In this document: positions 29,101 through 40,400 of the stretch, one piece after another
Numbering within the stretch: the first letter of the stretch is position 1
How the letters are laid out: every line of letters begins with the position of its first letter
Source of the DNA: Owenia fusiformis
Lineage: Eukaryota > Annelida > Polychaeta > Sabellida > Oweniidae
Assembly (NCBI GenBank): GCA_903813345.2
Contig: CAIIXF020000003.1
Span: 31,077,248 to 31,141,247 of the forward strand
Direction of reading: 5' to 3'
Length of the DNA stretch: 64,000 nucleotides
Translations under genes and position numbers: made by a program
Notes under the pieces: model-generated
Databases searched by the model: none
Seen by the model: only the letters and a program-made list of their open reading frames with translations
What the model was told of the DNA's origin: nothing

Positions 29101-32100
29101 CTGAAACAAAAAATTGAAAATTAAGGCAATTTGAAAGGAAGGAAATCCATATTATGTGGAGAAATATCATGTTGATCATTTAATTCAAAGGCAAGATAAG
29201 ATGATGTTACAACAAGTAACAACACATTATGAATCCTGTGCATCTCAGTCCCATGGGCAAAGGTTTTACAGCAGTCTTTTCTGGTACAAGGCAAGGAGAT
29301 GAATCTTTAACAGAATCATTTGGTTTTTTGGGGTAGCTATCACATATGGGTTAACTTTGATACCTTGTCGTTAACTTTGCTCTAATTTCCGATCCTTGGG
29401 GATACCAAAGTTAGGTCACTTGCTGATATTAAAGCAACATTAAATGTTAGACCCTGACCATATCAACTAGAAACTGGCAACTCCACGGAGTAGCAGATCC
29501 CCAAAAACACACTCATGAATCTGCACATGAGACAATGTAATATATCTATTCTACCCTTAATTAAATTGGCAAATAAACTATTAAAGGACATGCTAAAGAG
29601 CTTTCAACAGATTTAAGCATTTTGCTGTCCATTAAGGAGTTTCAAAGACTCAAATGATAATTTACAATATTTGAGATCTTATATAGGATAATTAACCCAT
29701 GGTGCAGAACCATTAGGCCATCAGCTTCACCCCAAAATTTAGGTTATCGGTATCAAATCAAGGGAATAATCGCCATAGTGATTTTTGGGAAGGTTAAGAC
29801 CTCTAGAGTAAGAAAATATGTGATAGTATTGCAACAGTTGTAGCTAAATGGGTGTTATCACCCATTTTTCAAAATGGCCGCCGGTGCACGTGTTACAATA
29901 TAAGAGTGGGTATATCTAAGCACACTGAGATGCAGAAACTGATTTTAGGGCCTATGTTACGGTTTTAGGGGTCAAGGATTTCATTTATGTCTAAATCTAT
30001 GTGATCAAGCAATTACTTCTTATAGAAATCCAAGATGGCCACCGAAATGGGTGCCAAAACGAATACCGGTATGTAACCATTGATTTAAGCTCGAAGAACA
30101 GTTAAGAACAGTGATTTTGGAGATCATGTCACAGTTCTAGAGTCAAGGATTTCATTTATGTCTAAATCGGAGTCATCAAATAATTACCTTTTCATAAAAA
30201 TACAAGATGGCCACCAAAATGGGTGCCAAAACGAATATGTAACTATTGATCTAAGCTCAAAGAACAGTGATTTTGGAGATCATGTCTCGGTTTTAAGGGT
30301 CAAGGATTTCATTTATCTCTAAATCTAAGTCATCAAACAATTACTTTTTATAGAAATCCAAGATGGCCACCAAAATGGATGCCAAAATGAATATGTAACT
30401 ATTGATTTAAGCTAAAAGAACAGTTCAGAACAGTAATTTTGGAGACTCTTGCTGGAATAACAACAGAAAACCGCTAAAAGCGCTTTAGTGGAAAGCGCTT
30501 TACAAAATCGCAATCCAGATTACATCAACAATTCTAACGCGCCTTAGGAATTTTATTTTGAAATTACACCTGTCATTTTTGAAACGCCTTTCAGGCACTT
30601 TTAACGATGTAGATATTGGAGAATATTCAGCAGATGTGTACATCTACAATAAATGTATTCTTTTAGCATTTAAAAGAAAATGTAACCGAGACTTTTGCCA
30701 GTGATGTGAACTTACTTTCAATTTGTGCGATATGATTTGATGACCTATTGCATCTTTTGGCTCCCATCCATCATTTCCTGTATTTTTCGGTGGCCCAAAT
30801 GTGTAGCATTGGAAATATGTCTTTATTTCGTTTAGGGCAAATGGTAAAAATCCAGGTAGGGTGTTTTAAAAAAACCGATCGGTATTACACTACACTCCAA
30901 AAGCTGCTAATGATTTAAGTCGTTTTCTAGTGACTAGGGTTCTAGGAGTTTTCAAAAGCGCTTTTGTAAAACCGCAATAGTGATTACACCTATTTTTCAA
31001 ACCGGGTTAAAACCTGAGGCGCCTTTCTAAAACGCATGGTGTAATTCCAGCATCTGTCTACTTTGTAGGGGCCAAGGATTTCATTTATGTCTAAATATAA
31101 GTAATCAAATAATTACTTTTTATAGAAATCCAAGATGGCCACCAAAATGGGTGCTGAAATGAATATGTAACTATTGATCTAAGCTCAAAGAACAGTTAAG
31201 GACAGTGATTTTGGAGACCATGTCCAGGTTTAAAAGGTCAAAAATTTCACTTCGATGTCTATAATTAAGTCATAAAATAATTCCTTTATTTTGATATCCA
31301 AGATGGCCATCAAAATGGCTGCAGAGTCACAATTTTGAGGACTGACTAAAATGTTAATCTTCATCAAACTCTTTCTGGTGTATGATACACTTTTCTTTGA
31401 GGAATATCTTGTGCTTGATCTTCTCCATCCAATAATCTACTTCTTTCTATAGTCAAGGTTTATGATACTGAGCCACCACAAAACTAAGGGAAAGGAAGGC
31501 AAATTACAATAATATTGCTAATACGATGATTATACCTAAGAATTTATTTCGCAAATGTTCATGTAATTGTTTGTTCTTATTTGACCTTTTATAATATTAA
31601 CACTTTGGCATCCATCTTGAATTCTGATATTAATCACAGATTGTTTCATGGCATAGCTCTAGATAACTGAAATTCTTGACCTCCTTAAAGTAAACATTGC
31701 TTCCAAAATTACTGTTCTTGGTGATCTATGTGGTTAAATGGATAGTTATATGAATTCATTTTGGCGGCCATTTTGGAGGCCATCTTGGATATGTATATAA
31801 ATAAAATGTTTGTTGATTTTATTAAAGACAAAATTAAAATCATTGACCTCACAAACTTAAAATATCAAAAATTAATGTTCTAACTCCTCTATATGTTTAG
31901 ATAATAAATAAAAGCTATCTTGGATCCAAATGAAGGAATTAGTTATAGTTTTAAGCATAACTGAAATTCTTGACACCAAAAATCTTGACATGGTCTCAAA
32001 TTACTGTTATAAACTGTTCTTTCAGCTTAAATCCAAATTTACTTGTTATTGGCACCCATTTTGGTGACCATCTTGAATTTCTATGAAGAGCAATTATTTG

Positions 32101-33934
32101 ATGACTCAGATTTAGACATTTATGAAACCTTTGACCCCTAAAACCTAGACATTGTCTCCAAAATCACTCTTCTTAACTGTTATTTGAGCTTAAATCAATA
32201 GTTGAATATTCATTTTGGCACCCATTTTGATGGCCATCTTGGATTTCTATATAAAGTAATTGTTTGATGACTTAGATTTAGACACAAGTCAAATCTTTGA
32301 CCCCTTAAACCTAGACATTGTCTCCAAAATCACGGTTCTCAACTGTTCTATGAGCTTAAATCAATCAGTTAAATATTCATTTTGGCACCCATTTTGGTGG
32401 CCATCTTGGATTTCTATATAAAGTAATTGTTTGATGACTCCAATTTAGACATAAATGAAATCCTTGACCCCTAAAACGCAGACATGTCCTCCAAAATCAC
32501 TGTTCTTAAATGTTCTTTGAGCTTAAATCAATAGTTGAATATTCATTTTGGCAGCCATTTTGGTGGCCATCTTGGATTTTTTATTTAATGTAATTGTTTG
32601 ATGACTTAGATTTAGACATAAGTCAAATCCTTGACCCTTAAAACCTAGATATGGTCTCCAAAATCACTGTTCTTAACTGTTCTTTGGGTTTAAATCAATA
32701 GTTACATATTCGATTTGGCATCCATTTTGGTGGCCATCTTGGATGTTTATGAAAAGTAATTATTTGATGACTCAGATTTAGACATAAATCAAATCCTTGA
32801 CCTTTAAAACATAGACATGGGCTCAAAAATCACTGTTCTTGAGTGTTTCTTGAGCATTAACAGTAGTTACATTCTTTTTTGCACCCATTTTGGCATCCAT
32901 CTTGGATTTCTATAAAAAGCAATTGTTTGATGACTTAGATTTAGACATAAATGAAATCCTTGACCCCTAAAACCTAGACATAGGTCCTAAAATCACAGGT
33001 TTTGCATCTCAGTGTGCTTAGATATACCTACTCTTATATTGTGACATGTGCACCGGCGGCCATTTTGAAAAATGGGTGATAACACCCATTTAGCTACAAT
33101 TGCTGCAATGCTATCACATATTTTCTTACTCTAGAGGTCTTAACCTTCCCAAAAATCACTATGGCGATTATTCCCCTAATTTGATACCGACCAACCCCCC
33201 AGGCTGATGGCCTACATGGGCTTATAACATGTATAATAAAAAAAACATCAGAATCCCACTGGACAATGACTAAAAATGTCAATTTCATCAAGACACTATT
33301 TCCACCATGGAGCTATTTCGACATTGGGCTATACTAAAAAAAATATTGAAATCTCAAATAGGCGAAATCTTCATCCAAAAATGTTAATTAATACCATGGG
33401 CGAGTCAAAATAGGAGGCCTGTCAACTTGGGAACACCTAACATGAGTGTCTTACAATGTTGAACACCTTTAAATCTGAACACCTTAGCCCACAGTTTGAA
33501 CACCTTGGTTCAAATTTAAATTTTGTTTGAAGTTTTTCTACAGAAATATTTTTGCTTGACAATAATCAGGTAAAATGCGTATTTGCGTAACATATTCTGT
33601 CACGCGAAAAAAACAAATACGCAAATTTCGGGACAGTTAGATGGGTGAAATAGTCTAGCCCCAGGTTGAAGTAGCCCCGAGACAAAGTAACCAACAGCAT
33701 TCATCGAAGTTCAACGAAAGAATACATAAACGTAGTCTAATATGTGTTTCCAGGACCCTGCACTCTTACTTCCTGGGAAGCACCTCTGGTATATTCACTA
33801 AAGGTATGAAAAACAAACAAACCTGAAGTTGATCCAGAAGCTTTTGGGGAAAAATCATTCTCTTCGCTGCTTGATTCTACTTTTAAATAAGAAAACAGGT
33901 CCCGAAATCGTACTTCTCTGGGAACTTCAGTCAT
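27680..33934 (-). CDS. BTBD17-like BTB/BACK protein (gene span, two exons)
   Basis: Exon 1 33934-33823 and exon 2 29100-27680 join at a phase-1 boundary to give 510 residues. Roughly: BTB/POZ domain at residues 85-190 (LSDVKLMVGQKVFHAHRLIL, then YMYTGSIQL), BACK domain at about 200-300, and a C-terminal region at about 370-505 with WNVEFHPKGVYFPP and YNLDDVIPYIELNGRSPPYL. This order and the last region match BTBD17. BTB-BACK proteins often act as dimers or as cullin-3 adaptors. BTBD17 itself is little studied. The 4.7-kb intron holds the foldback element 29716-33212. It is divergent from the E2F gene. Confidence 0.85.
29716..33212. mobile_element. 3.5-kb TA-flanked foldback element with about 167-bp tandem arms
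   Basis: Ends GGCCATCAGCTT and, reversed, GGCCATCAGCCT, each next to TA. About 240 bp at each end are inverted copies (29716-29955 and 32975-33212). The left arm has forward units marked by CAAGATGGCCACCAAAATGG at about 30031, 30203, 30359, 31129 and 31301. The right arm has the reverse units, marked by GGCCATCTTGGAT, at about 31779, 32065, 32231, 32399, 32563, 32733 and 32899. The right arm is regular at 164-170 bp. It is non-coding. Confidence 0.85.
30450..31052. mobile_element. About 600-bp MITE nested in the foldback element
   Basis: Ends TGCTGGAATAACA and, reversed, TGCTGGAATTACA. It splits one tandem unit of the host element (GGAGACTC before, CTGTCTACTTTG after). The inside has GCGCTTT and CGCCTT words mirrored near both ends. 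Confidence 0.7.
33823..33934 (-). CDS. BTBD17-like, exon 1
   Basis: 112 nt from ATG at 33934 to the donor ACTTCAG|GTTTGT, phase 1. It encodes MTEVPREVRFRDLFSYLKVE, a Ser/Glu-rich stretch and ASGSTS. It is charged and not a signal peptide. The phase matches exon 2. The donor is weaker than consensus, so the joining is likely but not certain. Confidence 0.65.
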
Positions 33935-34286
33935 CGTTTGTTCATCCGCTCAATATGTATTGAAGAATAACTTTGTTGTTTAACAAAAACTGGAGAAAAT
34001 ATGAAGAATTCGAAAACTGAAAATTTGATAACAGACATTTTGAAAATGCCCGGATATTCTAATATAAAATAAACGAAACCATCCAAATATTTATTTGCGA
34101 TACGAAGTATGATGTACAATAAAATAAGAATAACAATAATAATTTAAGGTATTTAACCCTTAAAAATGTGTCTTTGCCAGATATCAAGAAAATATTATTG
34201 AATTTTGTTATTTCGTTTTGTAATAAAGTTCTACATCATCAACCATCAACATTTAAATCCCATGATGCATTGCCAACGGTTCAGCA
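33935..34286. promoter_or_regulatory. Divergent promoter region, BTBD17-like / E2F
   Basis: 352 bp between the two start codons, the only space for both promoters and 5' UTRs. TGCCAACGGTTC (Myb-type AACGG) is at 34270-34281, right before the E2F start, with TTTAAATCC (a CHR-like TTTAAA) at 34252-34260. No TATA box or E2F site was seen. Confidence 0.5.
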
Positions 34287-34400
34287 ATGGCAAATGCAGA
34301 ATTAGTTGGAAGTAGGCATGAGAAAAGCCTGGGATTACTCACTACAAAATTTGTAAATCTGCTTCAAGAAGCAAAGGATGGTGTACTTGATCTCAAAGTT
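34287..34400 (+). CDS. E2F4/5-like: E2F, exon 1
   Basis: 114 nt, 38 codons: MANAELVGS then [20 protein letters not shown] and KDGVLDLKV, the first half of the DNA-binding domain. Donor AAAGTT|GTAAGT, phase 0. The start is the first ATG in frame. Confidence 0.95.
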
Positions 34401-37400
34401 GTAAGTGTTACATTATCATATGAATTTACGTTCCTAGACTTGCATCGAGAGTGCTCCAAAGTTTGACCCAATTTTTTCACGTTTTCCAAACTCAGGTTCA
34501 GAACTGCTTACTTCGGTCCAAAGCCTTCTCTATATTCCGGCTTTGAGGAGGAAGATTGAGCTGCCTTAGTATTATAAATATTGTAAATCATTGTGTCACA
34601 CGCACAGTAAATATGGCATAATAATATGAAATATACCTTTATGTATAGATTTGAAGAACATCAGCTCACATTCCCGTCTGATACTATTGTTATATTTGAT
34701 TTCTTTAAGCGAGAATAATTTCAAATGTTATTCACGTCCAGAACCGGAAGCCATTTTTAGCTACAGCGAGAAAATTTCACCATGTGTCAAAACTCCGAAA
34801 TGAAATTTTGAAATATCTAAATCCAGACAAGCAACGCTTCATCCTAAATATGATTAATATTCTTAAAAATATTTATAAAATTTATTAAAAATGAGTTCTA
34901 GGTGCGTGTAGGTGCGTGTAGCACATTACATACGAAATCAATGAAGTTTCGTCTAGCTGTAAGCTAGAGACTCGAGTAAAGAACTGCAACAAATCTAAGC
35001 AACCACCGTCATTCAGTCAATTTCTTCCAAAAAGATCTCCTCATTCCAGTGTTGTCAGAGTTAGGCTAGAAGAAATCTAAGCCTTGACAAGTTTATTTTT
35101 GAAGTGTACAAAAAAGAGTCATGCAGGTCCGATTGTTTCTTCTTTTAAATACAAACAGTAGAACTGGAAGACTTGCCAATACCACGCCTGGTGGTCGGAC
35201 AAAATGAACGGAGGGTGAAGTATGGGGAAACAGTCCTAATTATCGCACGGTCCTAAATAGCTAAAGTATGCACTGTACAATATTTTAAAAACCAGTGTAA
35301 TAACACCAGCTCAACACCTTTACTCCCAATCTTCTTGATTTATTAATATATTTAGATATCTACAGTGTTTTCAGTAGGTTTGTCCAAGATTGCGTCCCTG
35401 GGACTTAACGATTTTCAAAAAATGCGTCTCCCCTCAAAAAACTGCGTTCCTTGAAAGATTGTTCCCAGGAATTCAAAGTCACACTTTTATACTAACCGAA
35501 ATAAAATTGTTGATATTTTGTATCGCTTTTGCTATTTATCGGTCTAAATCAGTGTTCTGGCAAGTCTAGTATATCATTGAATGATATAGATACCATCACT
35601 TGTGAGGTATAACTTATATTCAACCATTAGAAACATATTTTCTTTGCGTATTTCGAAGCAATTAGCTACTGATTTTGCTTTAGTTTAGGGGCAATCTGCG
35701 CGAGGTTCGATTTTTTGGTTCAGTTTCTTGCGTATGCGCATTATTAAGTATTGATCTTGTGATCGCACTTGACCAATAAAAAATGGTTTAAATCGGGTCT
35801 TCAGCTAGCTAGCGGCCAATCGTAAGACTCGTACTGATTACTGCTCGGATATCGAGTATTGGATAACTATTTGTCCAATCACATGCCTCATACTATTTCG
35901 ATCAGAAATCAACTTCCGGGAAGGAAACTTCGAAAGAAAATTTTATTTCTTTTAGAAATAGAATTTCCTTCAATTATTTAGTGGATTCACGAAGTGATTT
36001 ACAAAATTCAAATCGCGTCCCAAAAATGTAATTTTTTTTAAATTTACGTCCACCCAATCTTGATTTACATCCTCTCCATTAAAGGACGCCTTACAGGCCT
36101 GTAAGACACTTTTCTCCAAGTAGTGGGGCCAGTTAGCTGTTCAATTGCACTTGCTATATATAAAGCACCATTTTTTGACCGAGGTATCCTTAATACATGT
36201 AGTTTTGATATCTAACGAAGTGGTAACGAAAAGTACCCCTATTTATTAAAAGCAGCCCTTGAAAATTTTGTATTTTTACATTGAGCCCCATGTTAATTTA
36301 TCAATCTTCTAAAGACCCCCTGCAGAACAGTTCTAGGGTAATAAAGCCCATATCCCCAGCATGTTACAATTATATAAATATCTTCAAAATAGGAGGGGTT
36401 AAATTTTTTCTTTTGCCTAGTTCCAAAGATATTGGCCTTTGGATTTTTGAAAATTCCCATTGACTGCCATTATAAACCGCTATCAATATGGCTTTAATAA
36501 AATGTCATTTTCTCAAAAAGTTTACTATGGAATTTTCTGATATTGCAGATTTCTATAGTTAATATATTGACTTAAAAAAATCAAACAGACACATTTCTAA
36601 AAATTTCTTATTTTTGAAATATTAAGCTGTTAACTTGCACATGAAACTATAAAAAAAAACGATATTGAGCCCAATGTTAATTTAGCGATCTTCAAAGGAC
36701 CCCCTGCAGAACAGTTCTAGAGCAATAAAGCCCATATTCCTAGTATGTTACAATAACATGATTATCTTCAAAACAAGAGGGGTTAAAGTTTTTCTTTTCC
36801 CTAGTTCCAAAGATATCGACGTTTGAATTTTGGAAAATCTCCATTGGCTGCAATTATGAACCACTATCAACATGGCTTTACTAAAGTGTCCTTTTTTCAA
36901 AAAGTCCACTATGGAATTTTCTAATATTGCAGATTTCCATTGTTAATATATTGAATTTAAACAAATCAAACAGACACATTTCTATAAATTTCTTATTTTT
37001 GAAATATTTAGCCATTAAGTTGCATACGAAACTATAGAAAACCTATATTGAGCCCCATGTTAATTTATCAATCTTCAAAAGACCGGCTGCAGAGCAGTTC
37101 TAGAGTAATTAAGCACATACTGTATTGCTGGTTTATTACAATTACATGATTATTTACAAAATAAGAAGGGTTAACTTTTTACTTTTGCCCAGTTTCCAAA
37201 GATATTGGCTTTTGAATTTTGGAAAATCCCTATTGACTGCCATTATAAACCGTTATCAATATGGCTTTACTAAAATGTCATTTTCTCAAAAGATTCACGA
37301 TGGAATTTTCTAATATTGCAGATTTCTATAGTTAATATATTGACTTAAAAGAATAAAACATGCACATTTCTGTAATTTTTTTTATTTAGCCGTTAAGTTG

Positions 37401-40400
37401 CACATGAAACTATAAAAAAAACGATATTGAGCCCAATGTTAATTTAGCGATCTTCAAAGGACCCCCCGCAGAACAGTTCTAGAGCAATAAAGCCCATATT
37501 TCTAGTATGTTACAATAACATGATTATCTTAAAAAGAAGAGGGGTTAAATTTTTTCTTTTCCCTAGTTCCAAAGATATCAACGTTTGAATTTTGGAAAAT
37601 CTCCATTGGCTGCCATTATAAACCACTTTAAATATGGCTTTACTAAAGTGTCAATTTCTCAAAAAGTTTACTATGAAATTTTCTAATATTGCAGATTTCT
37701 ATTGTTAATATATTGAATTTAAAAAAATCAAACAGACACAATTCTAAAAAATTCTTACTTTGGAAATGTTTAGCCGTTAAGTTGCACACAAAACCATAGA
37801 AAACCTATGCCCCATATTAATTTTAATCAATCTTCAAAAGACCCCCTTCAGAACAGTTCTAGAGTAATAAAACCATATTGCTATTGTGTTACAAAAGCAT
37901 GATTATCTTAAAAATAAGAAGGGTCAAAACATTTTTTCTTGCCTAGTTCCAAAGATATTGGCGTTTGGCGTGAAAAATGTCAATTGGCTGTCATCATACA
38001 CCGCTATAAATATGCCTTAGATTAAAGTGTAAATCCTATTTCTTTCAACTTTTTACGATCTTTGCTTTACATGTTCCTCAAGATTACATACATTTTTAAT
38101 ACAATGGATTAGTAAAATGTAATAATAAGTTTTGATAAGTCCCTGATAACTAAACTCATGTTATCATCACATCGTAAATGCTCTGAAAATGATTTAAATC
38201 GCATATTTTGAAAATAAATATACGGTACAATGTTTGACCCAATGTTTAGGACTTAATATCAGAAACTTACGCCCACAGCATCCCCTTTCAAGTAAAATAG
38301 ATTTATTGATGTCTTTCAAGTTTGTAAACTAAATTTTGTTTTATTCATACTTAATTGTTTCAAAAGACAAAATGAATCCCTGTCAACATGTACAATGATT
38401 ATTTCATTACAAATAGCAAAAATCGTGCATCTTATAATTTTATTTATTTATGGAATGAACTCCTTCAAAGAAATCCATAGGCGAAATAAATTGAAGTCGG
38501 ATTAGAAAAAATAATCCAAAATAGCAGAAAATAGCAGACATTTTCAATTGAACGGCCATATTGAAAATTCCCTCTCTAGCAGAGGTCTTACGGCTATTAG
38601 TGCTATAATGGCTAATAAGCCTAAAACATTTTGCCAGTATTTCAGTAATTATCACTTAATTCAATATATTTACTATAGAGATCTGCAATATTAGAAAATT
38701 CCATAGTTGACTTTTTGAGAAAAGGACACTTTAGTAAAGCCATATTGATAGCGGTTTATATTGGCAGCCAATGGGGATTTTCTAAAATTCAATCGGCAAT
38801 ACCTTTTGAACGAGGCAGAAGAAAAAATTTAACTCTTCTTATTTTGAAGAAAATCATATAATTGTAACATACTGAGAATATGGGCTTCATTGATCTGGAA
38901 CTGTTCTGCAGGGGGTCTTTTGAAGATTGGTGAATTAACATGGGGCTCTATACAGGTTTTCTAAAGCTTTATGCGTAACTTAACAGCTAAATATTTCAAA
39001 AATAAGAAATTTTTAGAAATGTGTCTGTTTGATTTTTTTCAATTCAATATATAAATTATAGAAATCTGCAATATTAGAAAATTCCATAGTGGACTTTTTG
39101 AGAAAAGGACACTTTAGTAAAGATAGCGGTTTATAATGGCAGCCAATAGGGATTTTCCAAAATTCAAACGGCAATATCTTTTGAACTAGGCGAAAGAAAA
39201 AAATTTACCCTTTGTATTTTGAAGATAATCATATAATTGTAACATACTGGGAATATTGGCTTTTTTACTCTAAACTGTTCTTCAGGAGGTCTTTTGAAGA
39301 TTGATGAATTAACATGGGGCTCAATACAGGTTTTCAATAGTTTCATGCGCAACTTAACGGTTAAGTATTTCAAAAATAAGAAATTTTTAGAAATGTGTCT
39401 GTTTGATTTTTTTAAATTCAATTTATTAACTATAGAAATCTGCAATATTAGAAAATTCCATAGTAAACATTTTGAGAAATTAACACTTTAGTAAAGCCAT
39501 ATTGAGAGCGGTTTATAATGGCAGCCAATGGAGATTTTCCAAAATTCAAACGTCAATATCTTTGGAACTAGGCAAAAGAAAAAATTTAACCCTTCTTATT
39601 TTGAAGATAATCATATATATGTAGTATACTCCGAATATGAGCTTTATTACTCTAGAACTGTTCTGCAGGGGGTCTTGAGAAGACTGATAAATTAACATGG
39701 GGCTCAATGTAAATGTGCAAAATCTTCGAGGGCTGCTATTATCAACTTGGGCCACTTTCCAATACCACTTCGTTAGATATCAAATATACATGTATCAATG
39801 ATACTTCTGTCAAAAAATTTTGCTTTATATATAGCAAGTGCAATTATAGGGTTTTATTGTCCTAACTGATCCCACTAAAGGGGGGTGCGGTTTTTACTAA
39901 AGAAAATATAAAATTGTCAATTTTTGTCGCGTAAATCAAATCGCGTAAGTCAGAGGGGGGGGGGGTCGGCTACTCCCTATATTGGGGCCATTCAGCCTAT
40001 TTTGTGGTTTTTTTAGACTAAATATTGAATGAGCAATTTGGAAAAACACTGGAATAGAGGGAAGGTGTGCACGAAGGGCATAAATGTTTACCCAACACTT
40101 TTTACCAGTTCAAAATCACATTCAGAAATTCAGATTTTTCAATCATTTTCTTTTTTCTTCTTAGGAGAGCGAGGGGGCAGCACAGGAAAATTCTACCTAT
40201 TAAAGATGCTGTCTGATGAATTCTGAGCACTTTTTATGTGTTTGAGTAAATGAATGCTTTAGATTTTGGTGTGGGGTGCCAGAAATTTTTATGATTTCAT
40301 TATGTCACTTGGTGACTGTTTAAGTGTCCAAACTGTCCAATTGTTTTGTATGGGGTGTGAGGAGTAGCCCACTCTCCGTAGAAAATTTTACACTTTTGAG

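Larger units (their letters stand above)
29101..33822 (-). other. Intron of the BTBD17-like gene
   Basis: Contains the foldback element 29716-33212. A fragment near 29465-29500 (AACTCCACGGAGTAGC) resembles the repeat end at about 51507-51541. The rest is AT-rich, with a small TGCGTATTTGCG / CAAATACGCAAAT inverted pair near 33577-33625. Confidence 0.6.

Noticed and set aside
29716-33212. CRISPR-like array of regular repeats
   Set aside because: Units are contiguous long repeats with no unique spacers, arranged as inverted arms in an animal genome.
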